DNA of 64,000 nucleotides from Acytostelium subglobosum LB1. Taxonomy: Eukaryota > Evosea > Eumycetozoa > Acytosteliales > Acytosteliaceae. This document shows, one piece after another, positions 1 through 11,720 of the stretch. The DNA is taken from NCBI RefSeq assembly GCF_000787575.1, contig NW_012236493.1, forward strand, positions 1-64,000, given 5' to 3'. Position 1 is the stretch's first letter. Each line of letters begins with the position of its first letter. The translations under genes and the position numbers were made by a program. The notes under the pieces were generated by a model. That model had not been told where the DNA came from, ran no database searches, and worked only from the letters and a program-made list of their open reading frames with translations.

Positions 1-177
1 GTTTCTGATTGATCACCAACAAACAATCATGTCGGTACTGTTGAATTGTGGTGTGGTTATCTCTCACAGAAGTAGTCCAAACACACTCCCACCACCACAA
101 GTAGAATGACAATAGACTTGACATGTTACATTATTACACGCGCCATTACAATAACGTTATTTGATTAGATCAATCAA

Positions 178-288
178 TCATTTAATCATATCTTCCCCAA
201 AATACATATCAAAACTCGAATAGTTCGCGCCTTGAGGGTTAACCTTCCTTGTCTTCTTCTGAGTTGGTGTAGATGGTGATGACATCAT
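178..288 (-). CDS. Possible 36-residue protein, or last exon of a small gene
   Basis: An open frame runs from ATG at 288 to TGA at 178 and encodes 36 residues, starting MMSSPSTPTQKKTRKV and ending YFGEDMIK. I do not recognise the family. The composition (Ser/Thr/Lys start, aromatic and acidic end) looks protein-like rather than like the surrounding AT-rich DNA. It lies 112 bp downstream of the 89-residue gene at 400-747 on the same strand. It could instead be that gene's last exon, through an acceptor in the ACTCAG at about 255-260. Either reading is inference. Confidence 0.35.
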   Translation of the reverse strand: MMSSPSTPTQKKTRKVNPQGANYSSFDMYFGEDMIK

Positions 289-399
289 TGTAAATGAATA
301 TAGATAGATATTAATTTGTATTTAGTGAATAATTATTTAGAAGAATGAAATAATAACTTCAAATTCTGTATCCTATTTATCCTCAAATAATGATCATAA

Positions 400-747
400 T
401 CACGGATAGACTCTATGATAAGTTATTAGGAAGTCAGTTTGCAAATAATATCTATCTTGACAAACTACAAATTCGCTGGTTCCTTTCTTCCATGACGAGT
501 CCTCAATGGAAGAATAAGAGTGCACCAATTTGTTCAACTTGTTTTTTGCAAAGTCGATAACACCTATTTTATAACCAGTAAACTCGAGTTTACAGATTTA
601 AATCATTTTACAAAGTCAATTTGGATGATGGAGGAAGAGAGGAAGAGGAAATTGAAGTACCTCATATATGTTTAAGGTTACTGAGTTAGATTTGAAATCG
701 AAAGCGTGATATGAGGCTTCTAGAGAATGTTGGGAATAGGATATCAT
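400..747 (-). CDS. Unrecognised small protein (89 aa), two exons
   Basis: Exon 1 (747-661) encodes 29 residues from ATG, starting MISYSQHSLEASYH. A GTACTT donor at 660 opens a pyrimidine-rich 78-bp intron that ends in GAG at 583. Exon 2 (582-400) encodes 60 residues including GYKIGVIDFAKNKLNKL and WKKGTSEFVVCQDRYYLQ, then TGA. Both exons are phase 0 and have coding-like composition. There is no signal peptide or membrane helix, and I recognise no domain. The ATG lies only 13 bp after the stop of the JMJD5 gene on the same strand, so transcripts must be tightly spaced or overlap. The GAG acceptor is weaker than the TAG/CAG used elsewhere here and sits in a 16-bp palindrome (578-593), so the exon 2 start may shift. 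Confidence 0.5.
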
Positions 748-759
748 TAAATATATTGA

Positions 760-2232
760 TCATGACCACCAGAAGCTAACAGAGAAACTGGTACTGAGAG
801 AACGGACATAATGCCAACACTTTGGCGGAATATATAACATCTCACCTTCGTTCAATATACATTCGGTATAAGTTGCCTTTGAAAAGTCTGGGAATTGTTC
901 CAAGTCTGGATGTTCAACATCAACCTTGTAATGAACGAATGATGTTAGTGAGTCGGTGAATAGGTGAGTGGAAGTGTGGCAGAAGGGTAATTACTTACTC
1001 GGCTGGTATTGAATAACATTGATGAGTCATGAGGGTAGACGTATTGGGATTGTTCAACGGCGTAGAGACGGATATACTTTGATCCAACGACTTGGCACAA
1101 AAGGTTGTGATGTGGATCGTGGTGCAATGGTGTTGTGGTACCCTTTGGACCAAAACCATGCATTTACAATCATTACCGGCTCTGATTCATCATCATCATC
1201 GCAATCATCATCATCACCAAGGTCTGATATTGACATGGCACAATAATCTGGCGTGGCTATATCACTTCGCAACACAGGTATTTGATCAAATAGTTGTGTC
1301 TGTGCCAGGTATCCAGTGGCCATGGTCGTGGTCGTGGTCGTGGTCGTCGTTGTTGTTTCCTCAGACTGAGCTTCAGTCGCAGTGCCAGTGATGTACGTCT
1401 CAATAAACTCTTGAATTGTTATCAATTGTTGTGACCAATCTGCATCGGTATACTGGCGACCGACCTCGATGGGAACGGTGCGCATGCCCGCCACACGCTT
1501 GAGATACGACATGTTGCTCCAAGGACGCGTGGATAGTGCCGGCCAGTGTGACATTGCTCCAGTGATCACAACAGGTGTATGAGTCTTCATATTGTCATTC
1601 CAAAACACCTGTAATGGCGGTGCCACCAATCTTGGTATCATACATTGTTCAGACATCTCCAAGTGTAGCTTGAATGTGTCTGATTGTGGGGCATGCTGGC
1701 TCGTTGTGAATGCCTCTGAGTTTGTACTTGTGCTTGATGTGGCCGTGTCAACATGTTGAGGAGTCAATGCCAATGATGTGATGACATCAATCATCTGATT
1801 CACAAGCACATTGAACATGTTGCCACCAAGTAAAAGAGCACAATCAAGTTGTTTCATACACTTCATCCAATCCATTGACTGTTGATGTTGTTGATGATGT
1901 TGTTGCATGCAGTAGACAAGTATTATTGATGCATATGAGTAGATGTCTCGATATAGGACATTGACATCCTTCCAATTGCCACTGTGAATGAATTGCCACA
2001 TTAGTTGTACCAGTGAACTTGCATGATTGATTGTACTTGATGTGATTGACGATGAATCTACATCATGTTGTAAGCACTCAATCAATGAGGCCACATTAAA
2101 CAGATTGAGTTGTCTGGTTGACTCAATAACTTTATGTTCAACAAGTTTATGATTACATCTCTTGTACACATCGATGAACTCATCGTTGATCATTATGTAC
2201 CTATTCTTGTTATCGTTGTTGTCGTCGTCCAT
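760..2232 (-). CDS. kdm8: JmjC-domain 2-oxoglutarate/Fe(II) oxygenase, JMJD5 (KDM8)-like
   Basis: Exons are 2232-999 and 924-760, with a 74-bp intron (GTAAGT donor, AAG acceptor). The expected protein is about 465 aa. The N-terminal half is a helical, low-complexity region. The JmjC domain follows, with [13 protein letters not shown], then [18 protein letters not shown], then the Fe(II) ligands in LHHDPHHN (HxD) and WHYVRS (distal His). The C-terminus ends SFSVSFWWS, as is typical of JMJD5. This family hydroxylates arginines or trims histone tails. The frame breaks once: four T's (plus-strand AAAA at 1152-1155) in the conserved NAWFGPKG motif, where three would keep frame. Exon lengths (1234 + 165) become divisible by three when one base is removed, so a single-base homopolymer error, or a real inactivating indel, is implied. 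Confidence 0.9.
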
Positions 2233-2415
2233 TCATTCATATATCTGTATCTCTTTACATTCATGTTATGTGGTAGTTGGAAGAATGATCATGAGTGAGT
2301 GGCAACACGAACACAAAGTACGCGCGACGCGACATTGGGTGATCGTGATATAGTTTATTCTTTGGACCTGCCTCCCTATCCATCTCAATCAGCTCAACAT
2401 GATTGGTCGACTGAT

Positions 2416-5400
2416 TTAGGGCGAGAAGTGGAAGTTGTGTGGAGTGGCAGCGGATGAGGACGTGGTGGGAGGTCGTGCAGGCTCGGGCAACAGACTTATC
2501 TTGCTCGAGTTGATGTTGACGGTGGGTGAAGCAGTGGCAGAGGATGCATTGGAAGTGTGATGAGCACTACATACACATCCACAGCCTGTTGGACAACTGC
2601 CATATGATTCGAACCACTTCTTCATGTGATCGCTGTGGCCGCCATGTCCACACTGCACACAGAAGCTGGATAGGCCGCGCACCGACAGACGACAGATGGC
2701 GCACTTGAATATAAAGATCTTGCAGTAGGTGCAGAAGTTGTCAGCGAGTGGTCTCTGACAACGGATGCAGCTGATGTGGAACTGGATGCTCCTGGCCGGG
2801 CCGCCACCACTGACTCCTGTGGCGATGTCCTGTTGGTGATGGAAGTGCAGGAACTTCATCGTCTCCGCGCGCTTCTCTAGCAGCTCCCAACGGTACAGCT
2901 GCTCGGCGTGCATCATTATCAGATTGTCGTAGTGGCGCAGGTTGTTTGGAGACAGAAGACAGAGCGAGGGGTCGTAGGAGAGCACGGGTGTGGCGCCCAC
3001 CGCCTGTCCAATGTGCTGGTCCAAGCGATGGTAGGATCGGCTCACCATCGAGTCATCCAGGAAGTTAGTCAGTCCGGTGCTGTTGAATGAATGGCTCATG
3101 TGCAGTGGCGACTGGGGCGGCATCCTGGATTCGAGGGGCGGTGAGGTGATGGGCATGGACTGCGTCTTGGATTGCTTGGTCAGGCGTTGGGCAGCCATCA
3201 CCAACATGCACACAAGCATCGAAAGTGTCTGAGTGTCTCCAATCTTCCTGTAGTGGGTGAATAGTGTCTGGACAAAGGGACGGCCGAGTGGATTGTGGAT
3301 CCACAGGTCGTCTGCGTGGAGAGCACTCTGCTGCTTCTTGCCCGAGTTGGCCGTGATGAACAGCTTGGTGTCGGTAAGCATGTTGATGGTGGACCACAGC
3401 TTGACCAGGTCCTTTCTATGTACAGACTTGGCCACATTCTCATTGTGCTTGCAGATGTGACTGATCGAGCCGGACAGCGTGTAGTTCTTGGCCAAATAGA
3501 TAGAGGTTTGCGAGAGTGGAGTATCAATAATCTTCACCAGGTGTGACATTGGTGATGATGATGTGCCGCCAGTGGTTGTGATCAAGGCAGAGGAGTGTCC
3601 AGAATGATTGGATTGATTGCTAGCCATCAGAGGTGAGAGTGTGAACGTCGTCGGTGATGAGCTAAAGCTTGGTGACATCTATTTGATTGAATGATTGTAT
3701 GAATGAGTGAGTATAGGAGTGAGCCAGAAGGAAGGATCTTGAACAACATACATATGAGAGTATTGGACTGTCGTATTTGGCAGGTGATGTTAGGATGGTG
3801 GAGGAGAGCGAGTGTGTTAGCTTGCCCTGCTGCTCACCGGTCTTGGGCTGGACGCTCGTGGCAAGAAGGTCTTTGTAGGTGCGTGGCGCATGGGTGTTGA
3901 GTAGGGCGGGACGTCCGACCGTGTTCTTGAAGATCACCAGACGGTCGCCGCCGCCAAACACAGCACCGCTCAGACGTGGGCATGGCAGGGTCTCGATGGG
4001 GTTGCGGTTGGAGGGCGATGACAATAAAGGATTGCGGTGTGATGACAGTGAGAGGTCGGAGGAGACGCTTGCTGATGGTGCAGCGGCCCACAGCATCGAC
4101 TCCTTGTACGAGTTGGACAAGGGTGATCGATCGTTGGTTGGCGTGCGCAGTATAGGTGGTGAGTCGATGTCGGACGACTTTGTCTGTGATGTACCAAGGC
4201 CTGCTATCAGCTGTTGCTTCTCATAAGACTTGGACATTATCGATCTATTGTTGTTGTTGTTGTTGTCGGCTTGTAACAGTTTGTTATTGCTGTTGCTGAT
4301 GACGTTGTTGTTGTTTGAAGATGTGGTCGATATCATTCTTGGACTTGAGTGTAATATGTTGTTGTTGTTGTTGTTGATGAGTGCAGACAGACTTGATGAT
4401 GTTGGTGCTGCGCCAGATGTGGATGTTGAGGTGGTTGATGTAGTTGTCGTTGTTGTTGATGTTGTTGTCGCTGTTGGTTGAGTGGAGTCTTTACTATTAC
4501 TGCTATTTACACTATATATATCTAATTTGGGCACTTGTCTACCTTGATTATGATGATGAACATGATTGTGAGAATGATCATGATTCACAAGATCATTCAA
4601 TATTGATGTGCTACTGCTGCTGCCCTTGCTCGTGGTCATCGATAATCCGCTGTTGCTGCCACTGCTGCCAATACTCTTGACACTGCTGTTGTTGTTGACA
4701 CCAAAGCTGCCAGCAGCTGCATTGTTAAATCCATCCAATAGATTGTTGTTGTTGTTGCCCTCGCCCATGATGAAACTGTCTTGCATTCGATCGTGAAGAT
4801 GATGATTGCCGCTGTCGTTGGACCCGTTGCTCCTGGCATACGGGTGATCAGCGGCGGCCACTGGATTGGGACTGGCCGGAATGATTCCCTTGGCCCTGTC
4901 CATCACCTCTTTCTTGACCAACGACACCAGAGTCACCAAGCATTGCTCAAGACATGGCTTGCCCAGCCTGCTCGCAGCTACTTCGTGTAGAGTGGCGAGG
5001 ATGTTTGTGTTGGTCTTGAGCGAGGTGGTGCAGGCTGCTGGGATGCACTCAAAGCGTGGCGGGGCACTCTGTGGATACATCGAGGGGAAGGTGGCGCGCA
5101 GCTGGACGGTGGTGATGGAGAGTGAGTCCTGGAGGAAGGTGTCGTCTTCGTCGTGTGAGGACGACAGGTCGGTCATAAGGTTGCCCTTGCTGTTACGCAG
5201 TGATCCATTCTCGTTGTACATGTTCAACACGGTGCAGCTAAAGATGCACATCCTCTGTGCGAGGTTGACCTGCTCGATCTTTAGCGACTTGTCAATGAAC
5301 TTGTTCTGAATGATCTTAAGCTCGTACTCCAACTCCTTTGGTCCAATATATTCTTCGGCTGGATGATGATGATGATGATGTTGAAGTTGTTGTTGTTGTT

Positions 5401-6867
5401 GCTGCTGTTGTTGTTCTTCATTCTGTTGCTGTGACTTATAAATGATGCTATCCAATGCCTCTTTGTTGTCATTGGACAATACTGAATGCAGACTGGACGT
5501 TGAGCTGTTGGACATCATCGAGTGCGACAGGACTGAGATGTCGCCGCCACCCGGTGACAGATTGACATTGGGCGTCGAGCCCAACAGGGGCGTGGAGCTG
5601 GTGAAGGCAATGCCGCAAGTGGCCTTGTGCGAGTTCTCCAGCTTCCACAATCGTAGATTCTGATCCTTTGACCACGAGACGATCTGAATGTCCTGATCAT
5701 TGGGTGTTGTCTTGACTCTAAAGTCCACTGCTCGCACACAATCAGAGTGTCCACTGAATGTTGCCACTGGTGACGACAAGTCATTCACATTCCAAAGTCT
5801 AATACTATTCTCTCCTCTATCTGATATGGTAACTATTCCTCTTCCAATAGGCTATGTTGTTGTTTGTTGTATTAAAGTTAGTGTTTGGTTGATTGATTGA
5901 GTGCGCGATTGAGTAAGTGGACCAACTTACAAGGTACTTGGCACGAAGGACTGGATGAGCTGTGGTGATTATGGCCCTGGGTTGAAGACTGGGATAGGAC
6001 CATATCTTGACGGTCTTGTCTTGGCTACATGTGAGGATCTCGGTGGGATCGTGCGGCGACCAGTCAATGCCATAGACCTTTGAGGAGTGCACCGTTGTGT
6101 TTAGCTCTATATTCTCCTTTCTTATGTCCCATATCATCAGATTGCTTTCGTGTGCCGATGCCAGGATGTGTGAGTTGAACTTGTTCCACTTGACCTGGAT
6201 GGCGCCCAAGATGTGTGAGCTGAGCGACTTTAGGCGCATCACTCGCTTGGGCGATCGAAGATCCCAGAGATTGACGTATGAGTCTGCAGAGGTCGTCGCC
6301 AGGATGTTCTGTTCAAACAAGCTCCATGAAAGGTCTGCAATCGCTCTGTTGTGCGACACAAACTGTACCTGCAAGGGGAACTTTGGAGAGTTGATGTCCC
6401 AAATCGATGCGTATTGATTGGACTGTTGTTGTTCATACGAGAGGAGTTAGGTTTGATTGTATAGGTCATCAACAAAATACAACACATACGGATGATGCTA
6501 TTAGGTTGGGAGAGAGATTGTTCCAGTCGACACCGCCAACCTCCCACTTGCTCTGCTGTTGGAAGCACTTGTAGTTCTTGAGCGTGTCGAGGTCGACGAT
6601 CTGCAGGAACTTCTTGCCTCCGAGACACACGTAGTTGCCCTCCTTGTTGACAGCAATCGAGTTGATGATCTCATTATACTTTAGGTTGTAGTTGTGTCGG
6701 TATGTGTTTGTTGGTGCCGCTGCTGCTGCGCCTGCTGAAGTGGTTGCTGCTGTCATTATCGGGATCGATGACGGTGCTGATGCCGGTGCTGCCGTTGTCG
6801 TTGCAGATGTATTATTATGTTGGTCATACATTGAATATTGATGTTGTTGTTGATATTGTTGGTTCAT
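2416..6867 (-). CDS. wdr59: WDR59-like GATOR2 (SEACAT) subunit
   Basis: Four exons (6867-6490, 6422-5931, 5851-3752, 3678-2416) are joined by 67-79-bp GT-AG introns, giving about 1410 aa. After a Gln/Thr-rich start, WD40 repeats span exons 1-3 (e.g. ATTSADSYVNLWDLRSP, ILTCSQDKTVKIWSY, HSDCVRAVDF). An RWD domain follows (KELEYELKIIQNKFIDKS, then FPSMYPQSAPPRFECI). Then comes a very long Asn/Ser/Thr linker with CAA-type repeats, a helical region, and a C-terminal zinc module (SCIRCQRPL, FCTYCKIFIFKCAIC, FCVQCGHGGHSDHM). This order is diagnostic of WDR59, which in GATOR2 relays amino-acid status to TORC1 at the lysosome. It is longer than the roughly 970-residue human protein because of the linker. 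The three poly-Q/H/N tracts are dictyostelid-style. Confidence 0.93.
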
Positions 6868-7312
6868 AATGATTGATTGTTGATGATAGTTCTTTCAAAA
6901 TTTGATTGATTGATTGTATTCGTACAAGTGATGATGTTGTTATCCCCTGTTTCTACTTGCTGCAGTACTGCTGTGGCTACCTATTCCAATTACAATTGAT
7001 TGATTGATATGAATGAATTGATCGATAGATATTAATATTAATGATAGATAGTCATCATTATCATCATAAGTTCTGTAAATATATCAGTAGTAGAGTGTTT
7101 ATAAATAGTAGTAAGTTTAAGTAATGTATAAATAATAGGTGATCGTTGTATGTTGTTGTTGTTGGATTAATGATGTCTGAATGAATGAATGAATGAATGA
7201 TGTTGTTTGTTTGTTTTGTTTGTTAAGTAAGAGAGGTGTGAAGTGGGGAAGGAAGGGAGAGCGAAAGTGTGAGAAGGTGCACCTTGGCTTTGGAAAAAAA
7301 AAGACAGCCAAG
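6868..7312. other. Intergenic, upstream of WDR59
   Basis: AT-rich sequence with TGAT and GAATGAATGAATG repeats (about 7180-7200) and GTTGTT runs. It presumably holds the WDR59 promoter and 5' leader. Open frames here are low-complexity and I do not support any of them. Confidence 0.5.
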
Positions 7313-7637
7313 TCAAAATGGGATGGGAAGCTCACCAAAGTTGATTTTGAGACCCATCGATGCTGAAGTTAGGTCAACTAGTTGCACATCAGCATTGGGC
7401 TTGATAGATGATCTATCAACAGAACCCTGTGATGAGTCTATCAGATTGATTCTACATTCATTGTCTTGATATCTCGAGACGAGGGAAAGGTCAGGTTTAT
7501 TGTATCAATAATAATAAACGATTGTATGGATGTAGAACTTGTAGTGTATGTATGTGTACACCTTTACAAAGTTGTGTATTTATTTTAACTGTAACAAATA
7601 ATAACATGGCTTCTGATTGGTCACTTAAGAGCATCAT
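7313..7637 (-). CDS. Unrecognised small protein (about 75 aa), two-exon model
   Basis: The model joins exon 1 (7637-7562, ATG ATG CTC..., MMLLSDQSEAMLLFVTVKIN) to exon 2 (7464-7313) across a 97-bp intron (GTGTAC donor, TCAAG acceptor). Phases agree (76 + 152 = 228 nt). Exon 2 is the convincing part: ECRINLIDSSQGSVDRSS, KPNADVQLVDLTSASMGL, then KINFGELPIPF and stop. An alternative donor (GTGAGC at 7335) inside exon 2 could extend the gene into a further exon. No family is recognised. The first exon is less certain, since exon 2 is open upstream as far as 7504. Confidence 0.4.
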
Positions 7638-7836
7638 ACTTTGAGATAAAAGATACCGGGGTTAGAATAAAAACGAACAAAGAACATGCATCGAATCGAT
7701 GTGAGGTCCATCCATCTTGTTGAAAATATCTACTTTGGGTTCGGTCCTATCTTATCATCTTTTTGTTTAATGTTATTAATAATCAAATTGTTTACAAAGA
7801 TAGATATATATACATATAGAGATAAATAATAATAAT

Positions 7837-10026
7837 ATGTATAATAATAATAATATATTTATTGGTACATCACCATCAGCATCAACAATAATGATGGTGA
7901 TGATTGTTTTGTCAATACTGAGTGTGTCTGTATCTGCTGCTGTTACACCATCAGTAAAGATTGGTGAGGATTGGTCGTTGCCAACTTGGTTGACCAGTGT
8001 GGCTCCAAACTCTGGCTTCTTCAGTGAGGAGGCCGACCACACCTATAACGTGGACCTGCCAGTGTTTGACATTGCCTGGAATCAGATCAACCCAGCTCGT
8101 GGTGTCTACGTCTACAACATCTCTGCAACAATACAAGGAATGCCAATCAACTCCTTTGCCACACAGAACTCAACACTCAAAGGTCCATTCTGGATGCGTC
8201 TATGGACGAGCTCAGAGCTGTAAGTCCTTCCATCCATTCATTCTTTCAATCAATCATTCATTCATTCAAGCTAACACAAATCAATACATAGATGGGCACC
8301 ATCATGGATCAAGTCATACTGCAATGTTGGTGTCATTGGCGTGGACGATGACCAACAAGGACATCTACCTATTTGGGATGCATGTGTTTGGGGCGAGATC
8401 AAAGAGGTCTACAAGCATGTAAGTTGTGTTCATTGATTGAGTGATTGAGGATAGAGGCTCTAACGCGACCATTCAATCCAACAGCTATACTACACTCTTA
8501 ACATGAGAGCCGACCCAAGATTGAAGTTTGTAAGTTGTAGTCCAGCTGGCGGCAATAAGGTCCATGCACATAATCTGACTCACTTATTAATTCAATCACG
8601 ATAGTTGTTCATTCCTGGAGCATTTGATTGGGCCGAGTTTGACTTCACCATTGTTGGCAACTACAGTGCAAAGACTGGATACAAGTATGATGACTTTAGA
8701 ACATGGTTCATGGGCGCAATGTCTGATCTGGTACAGATATTCAATGGCTTTAACAATGATGTATCGGATGACTACAGTTACAAGCTGGTCTACACTGGCG
8801 AGGACTACCCATTCGACGTGGACAACTGGCCCGAGGACAAGAACAATCTGGCACGTGACGCCATAAACATGGGCATGGGCGTGCGCAATGGCATCACAGA
8901 GGTATTCAACTTCCATCTATCAAACATACCCTCGTTCGGCTACATTGTAGATTCAACTGGCTACATCGTCGAGAACAAGTCATGGCCACTGCTTACCAAC
9001 CCCAATCGTGTGGTGGCCGCAGAGAATGAATGTTACACGGACTGCCAATACAAGGTACCTGCCAACCTCTTGTTCTACGCCATCAAGATGTCAAACCTCA
9101 AGGCCATCCAGATGGGCGTCAACTGGCTTTACGTGGTGCCCAGCCAGAGCAGGATGGGCGTGTACCCCGAGCACTGGAACTGGGTGCGCTACTCAATCGG
9201 ACGCAGCCCATCCAACGCGTTTGAGGCGTGGGCTCAGCTGCGAACTGCCCAGGACACTTTTGACTCGAGCTACAACTTCAACTGGGATGGCAAGCCCTAC
9301 GTAAAGAACTTTGAGCGTTACCTAACCCAGCGTGATGTTGTCGGAGGCGCCTACACAGTGGCCAAACTCAACAAGTTTAGCCAGGTCGTTGATCCCACCA
9401 ACGGAATTTCATACGAGGGCCGCCAGACTCAGCTGGCCAACGGCAACAACTCGATCGCCTTCTTTGTGGACGACCGATTTGTCGCAACGACTGAGGGTAT
9501 CTCTGTCGATGTCAAGGTGACGTACAACGATGTCACCGCCACATCGTGGTTGCTGACCTATGTCAATGGCGACGGTGTTCTCACCAACACCAGCGCTGTC
9601 GTCACCTCTGGCACGTCCAAGAACCTGACCACCGCCACATTCAATCTTGGCAGTGTTCGCTTCGATGGATCATTGTTACCAGGTAACTGCGATCTCAAAC
9701 TATCTGTCACCGGTGCAAATGATGTTGATGTATGGTTCGTACGTGTGATCAAGACCACCGCAGTTGTGCCATCGACCACCTCCACAACCACCACTACCAC
9801 AACGTCACCAACAACCTCAACTACATCATCCACTACTTCCACCACATCATCCCAATCAACCACCTCCACAACTACTTCACCAACAACATCCACTACATCA
9901 TCCACTACTTCCACAACAACTCAATCATCAACCACCACATCTGGACCAAGCTCTGCCAGTGCCCTTCCAATCGCCCTTCTCCTTCCAATGATATTGGCGC
10001 TCATCATCTCTGTTATATTATTGTAA
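7837..10026 (+). CDS. Secreted GPI-anchored glycoprotein, glycosidase-like fold
   Basis: Four exons (7837-8219, 8292-8418, 8485-8529, 8605-10026), each with GTAAGT donors and TAG/CAG acceptors, give 658 aa. A hydrophobic signal ends about residue 34 (VLSILSVSVSAA); starting at 7891 instead of 7837 would give a more ordinary signal peptide. The ectodomain is rich in Trp, Tyr and Asp and has the look of a TIM-barrel glycoside hydrolase followed by a beta-sandwich, but I cannot name a GH family. It ends in a long Thr/Ser mucin-like stalk (about 530-630) and a hydrophobic tail (ALPIALLLPMILALIISVIL) right at the C-terminus, the classic pattern for GPI attachment. The cell surface is the likely location. 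GPAA1, which attaches such anchors, is also in this window. Confidence 0.8.
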
Positions 10027-10204
10027 TCCATGGACAAAAGTCCATCAACACCATAAACTTAACTTATTACATCACCTCCATTCCCCATCCCCTTGACAAT
10101 GATTTATTGATTGATTGTATATAGTATCGCGAATGGGAACTCTATTATGAGCTCACATTCATCATGTGTATTATTATTATTGATTGGAGTGATTGGTCAC
10201 AACA

Positions 10205-11720
10205 CTACCAATGCTGATCGGAATAGCATTCGAATGGTAGTGGCTCATCGAACACTCTTGTGGTGATCTCGTAGCCATATCGTTGCTTGACACTGGGTAT
10301 CAAGTCGCAGAGCACCCGCAGTGCATCCCACTGCTGCTCGACAATGTCCTCCTCGCCATCCCATTTGGACTGCTCGTGATTGATGTGAATGATATATGAA
10401 TCAGGTTGCACGAGGAACTTGAAGCCCATGACAGCCATTGCGAACACCTGCGAGTTCTTGTCAAAGCCGTAGCCCTTGAAGCGCTCGTCAAACAGCTCGG
10501 TCTGCGAGCGGTTGAACAGCAAGTATGGCTCGTATATCCATCTGTAATCCAATTGATAGGCCTTACTCTCCTTATACCAACGTTCGTAATTGGTTGGTGA
10601 GTGGCACTTTGGGCAATTTTCCAAGTCTACGTGAAGATGGTGGAAATGATTGATCGATTGAGTTAGTGAATGATTGTTTGGTTGGAATGATTCCAAAGTG
10701 AGTGATTGGTGATTGATTGAGTGATGGAATGATTCCAGTTTTGTTTGATTGATGATTGATTGATTGGAATGGTTCCAGAGTATAGTTGATGATTGATTGG
10801 AGTGATTGATACATACTTGATGGCGAGACCAAACCCTTTTGAATAAGTTCCAGTAATGATGCCTTGTCGTTTGGCAGTAGACTGGGTTCGTATGATGATG
10901 AGAATGCTGGGAAGACAAAGGCAACCTTGTCCTCATTGCTCTGTGCCGCATGTATGTACGGTATCAGATAGTCGTGTGTGCCAGCCGGGATGATAAAGTC
11001 GGCATCCATCAGTAGCACAAAGTCTGTGCGCGAGCTGGTGATGGCCAGATTGCGCAGATTGTTCACTGGGTAGCGAGTCTTGTTGGCGTGAAACAAGTGA
11101 ATGTCGGCAAACTCGCGCAGCAATGTGTTGTTGGCCAGTATCTTGTCGAGCTTGGGCAGGTCGACATTGGCGTCGCGAATCAACAACGCCACTGAGATTG
11201 GCGCGCGCCAACGGTCGGCCATTAGCGCGATCTTGTCCAATCGATCGACCGACGACTGGGTGACGATCGTCACAAAGTATTCCAGCTTCTTGACCTTTGT
11301 GGCGCTGTGATAGAATGGCTGCGTCTTGAACGTGGCCGCCAGGCCGTGGAAGAACTCATCTCTCGGCTTGCGCTTGAGCTGCTGCTTGGCCCTCTCTTCG
11401 CGCGTGTTGGTGTTGATGATGCGTGCGCTGATGCCGTGGCGTGGCCGTGAGTGTAGCTGAGGTGCCCGCTCGTGCGGGTTGTTCTGACCAGGTGAGTAAG
11501 AAGAGGCAACCGGGTTGCTCTGTTGCAGCACGCGGTCGGCCGCCTCTGCGTGTGATTTCTGCTGCTGCTCGATCGAGGCCACGGGCTCACCAGTCACATC
11601 ACTTGGCTCGAAGGAGCTATGATCCAGCGATGGCACATACACGAGCACGGTGCACAGCAACATGACCACAAGCAATGCCAGCTGGATGTGTCTTCCTTTG
11701 AATCGAGATAGGCTGTGCAT
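10205..11720 (-). CDS. Short-form GT49 (LARGE/B4GAT1-like) glycosyltransferase, copy 1
   Basis: Exons 11720-10817 and 10626-10205 (441 aa) are joined across a 190-bp repetitive intron. It is a type II Golgi-type protein: a short cytosolic start, a membrane anchor (LALLVVMLLCTVLVYV, about residues 13-28), a stem, then the catalytic domain. Hallmarks are WRAPISVALLIRDANVDLP, YPVNNLRNLAI, the DxD metal/nucleotide-sugar site in LLMDADFIIPAGTHDY, and the C-terminal FDERFKGYGFDKNSQV and HINHEQSKW blocks. GT49 enzymes transfer glucuronic acid or related sugars to beta-linked glycans; the substrate here is unknown. It is closely paralogous to 31530-32835: same intron position and phase, and an identical 422-nt second-exon length. 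The intron carries three copies of a TGGAATGnTTCCA palindrome. Confidence 0.88.

Noticed and set aside
9558-9914. 118-codon frame opposite the GPI-anchored protein
   Set aside because: It is the antisense of the Thr-codon repeats of the mucin-like stalk and gives a Val/Asp repeat with no start context.
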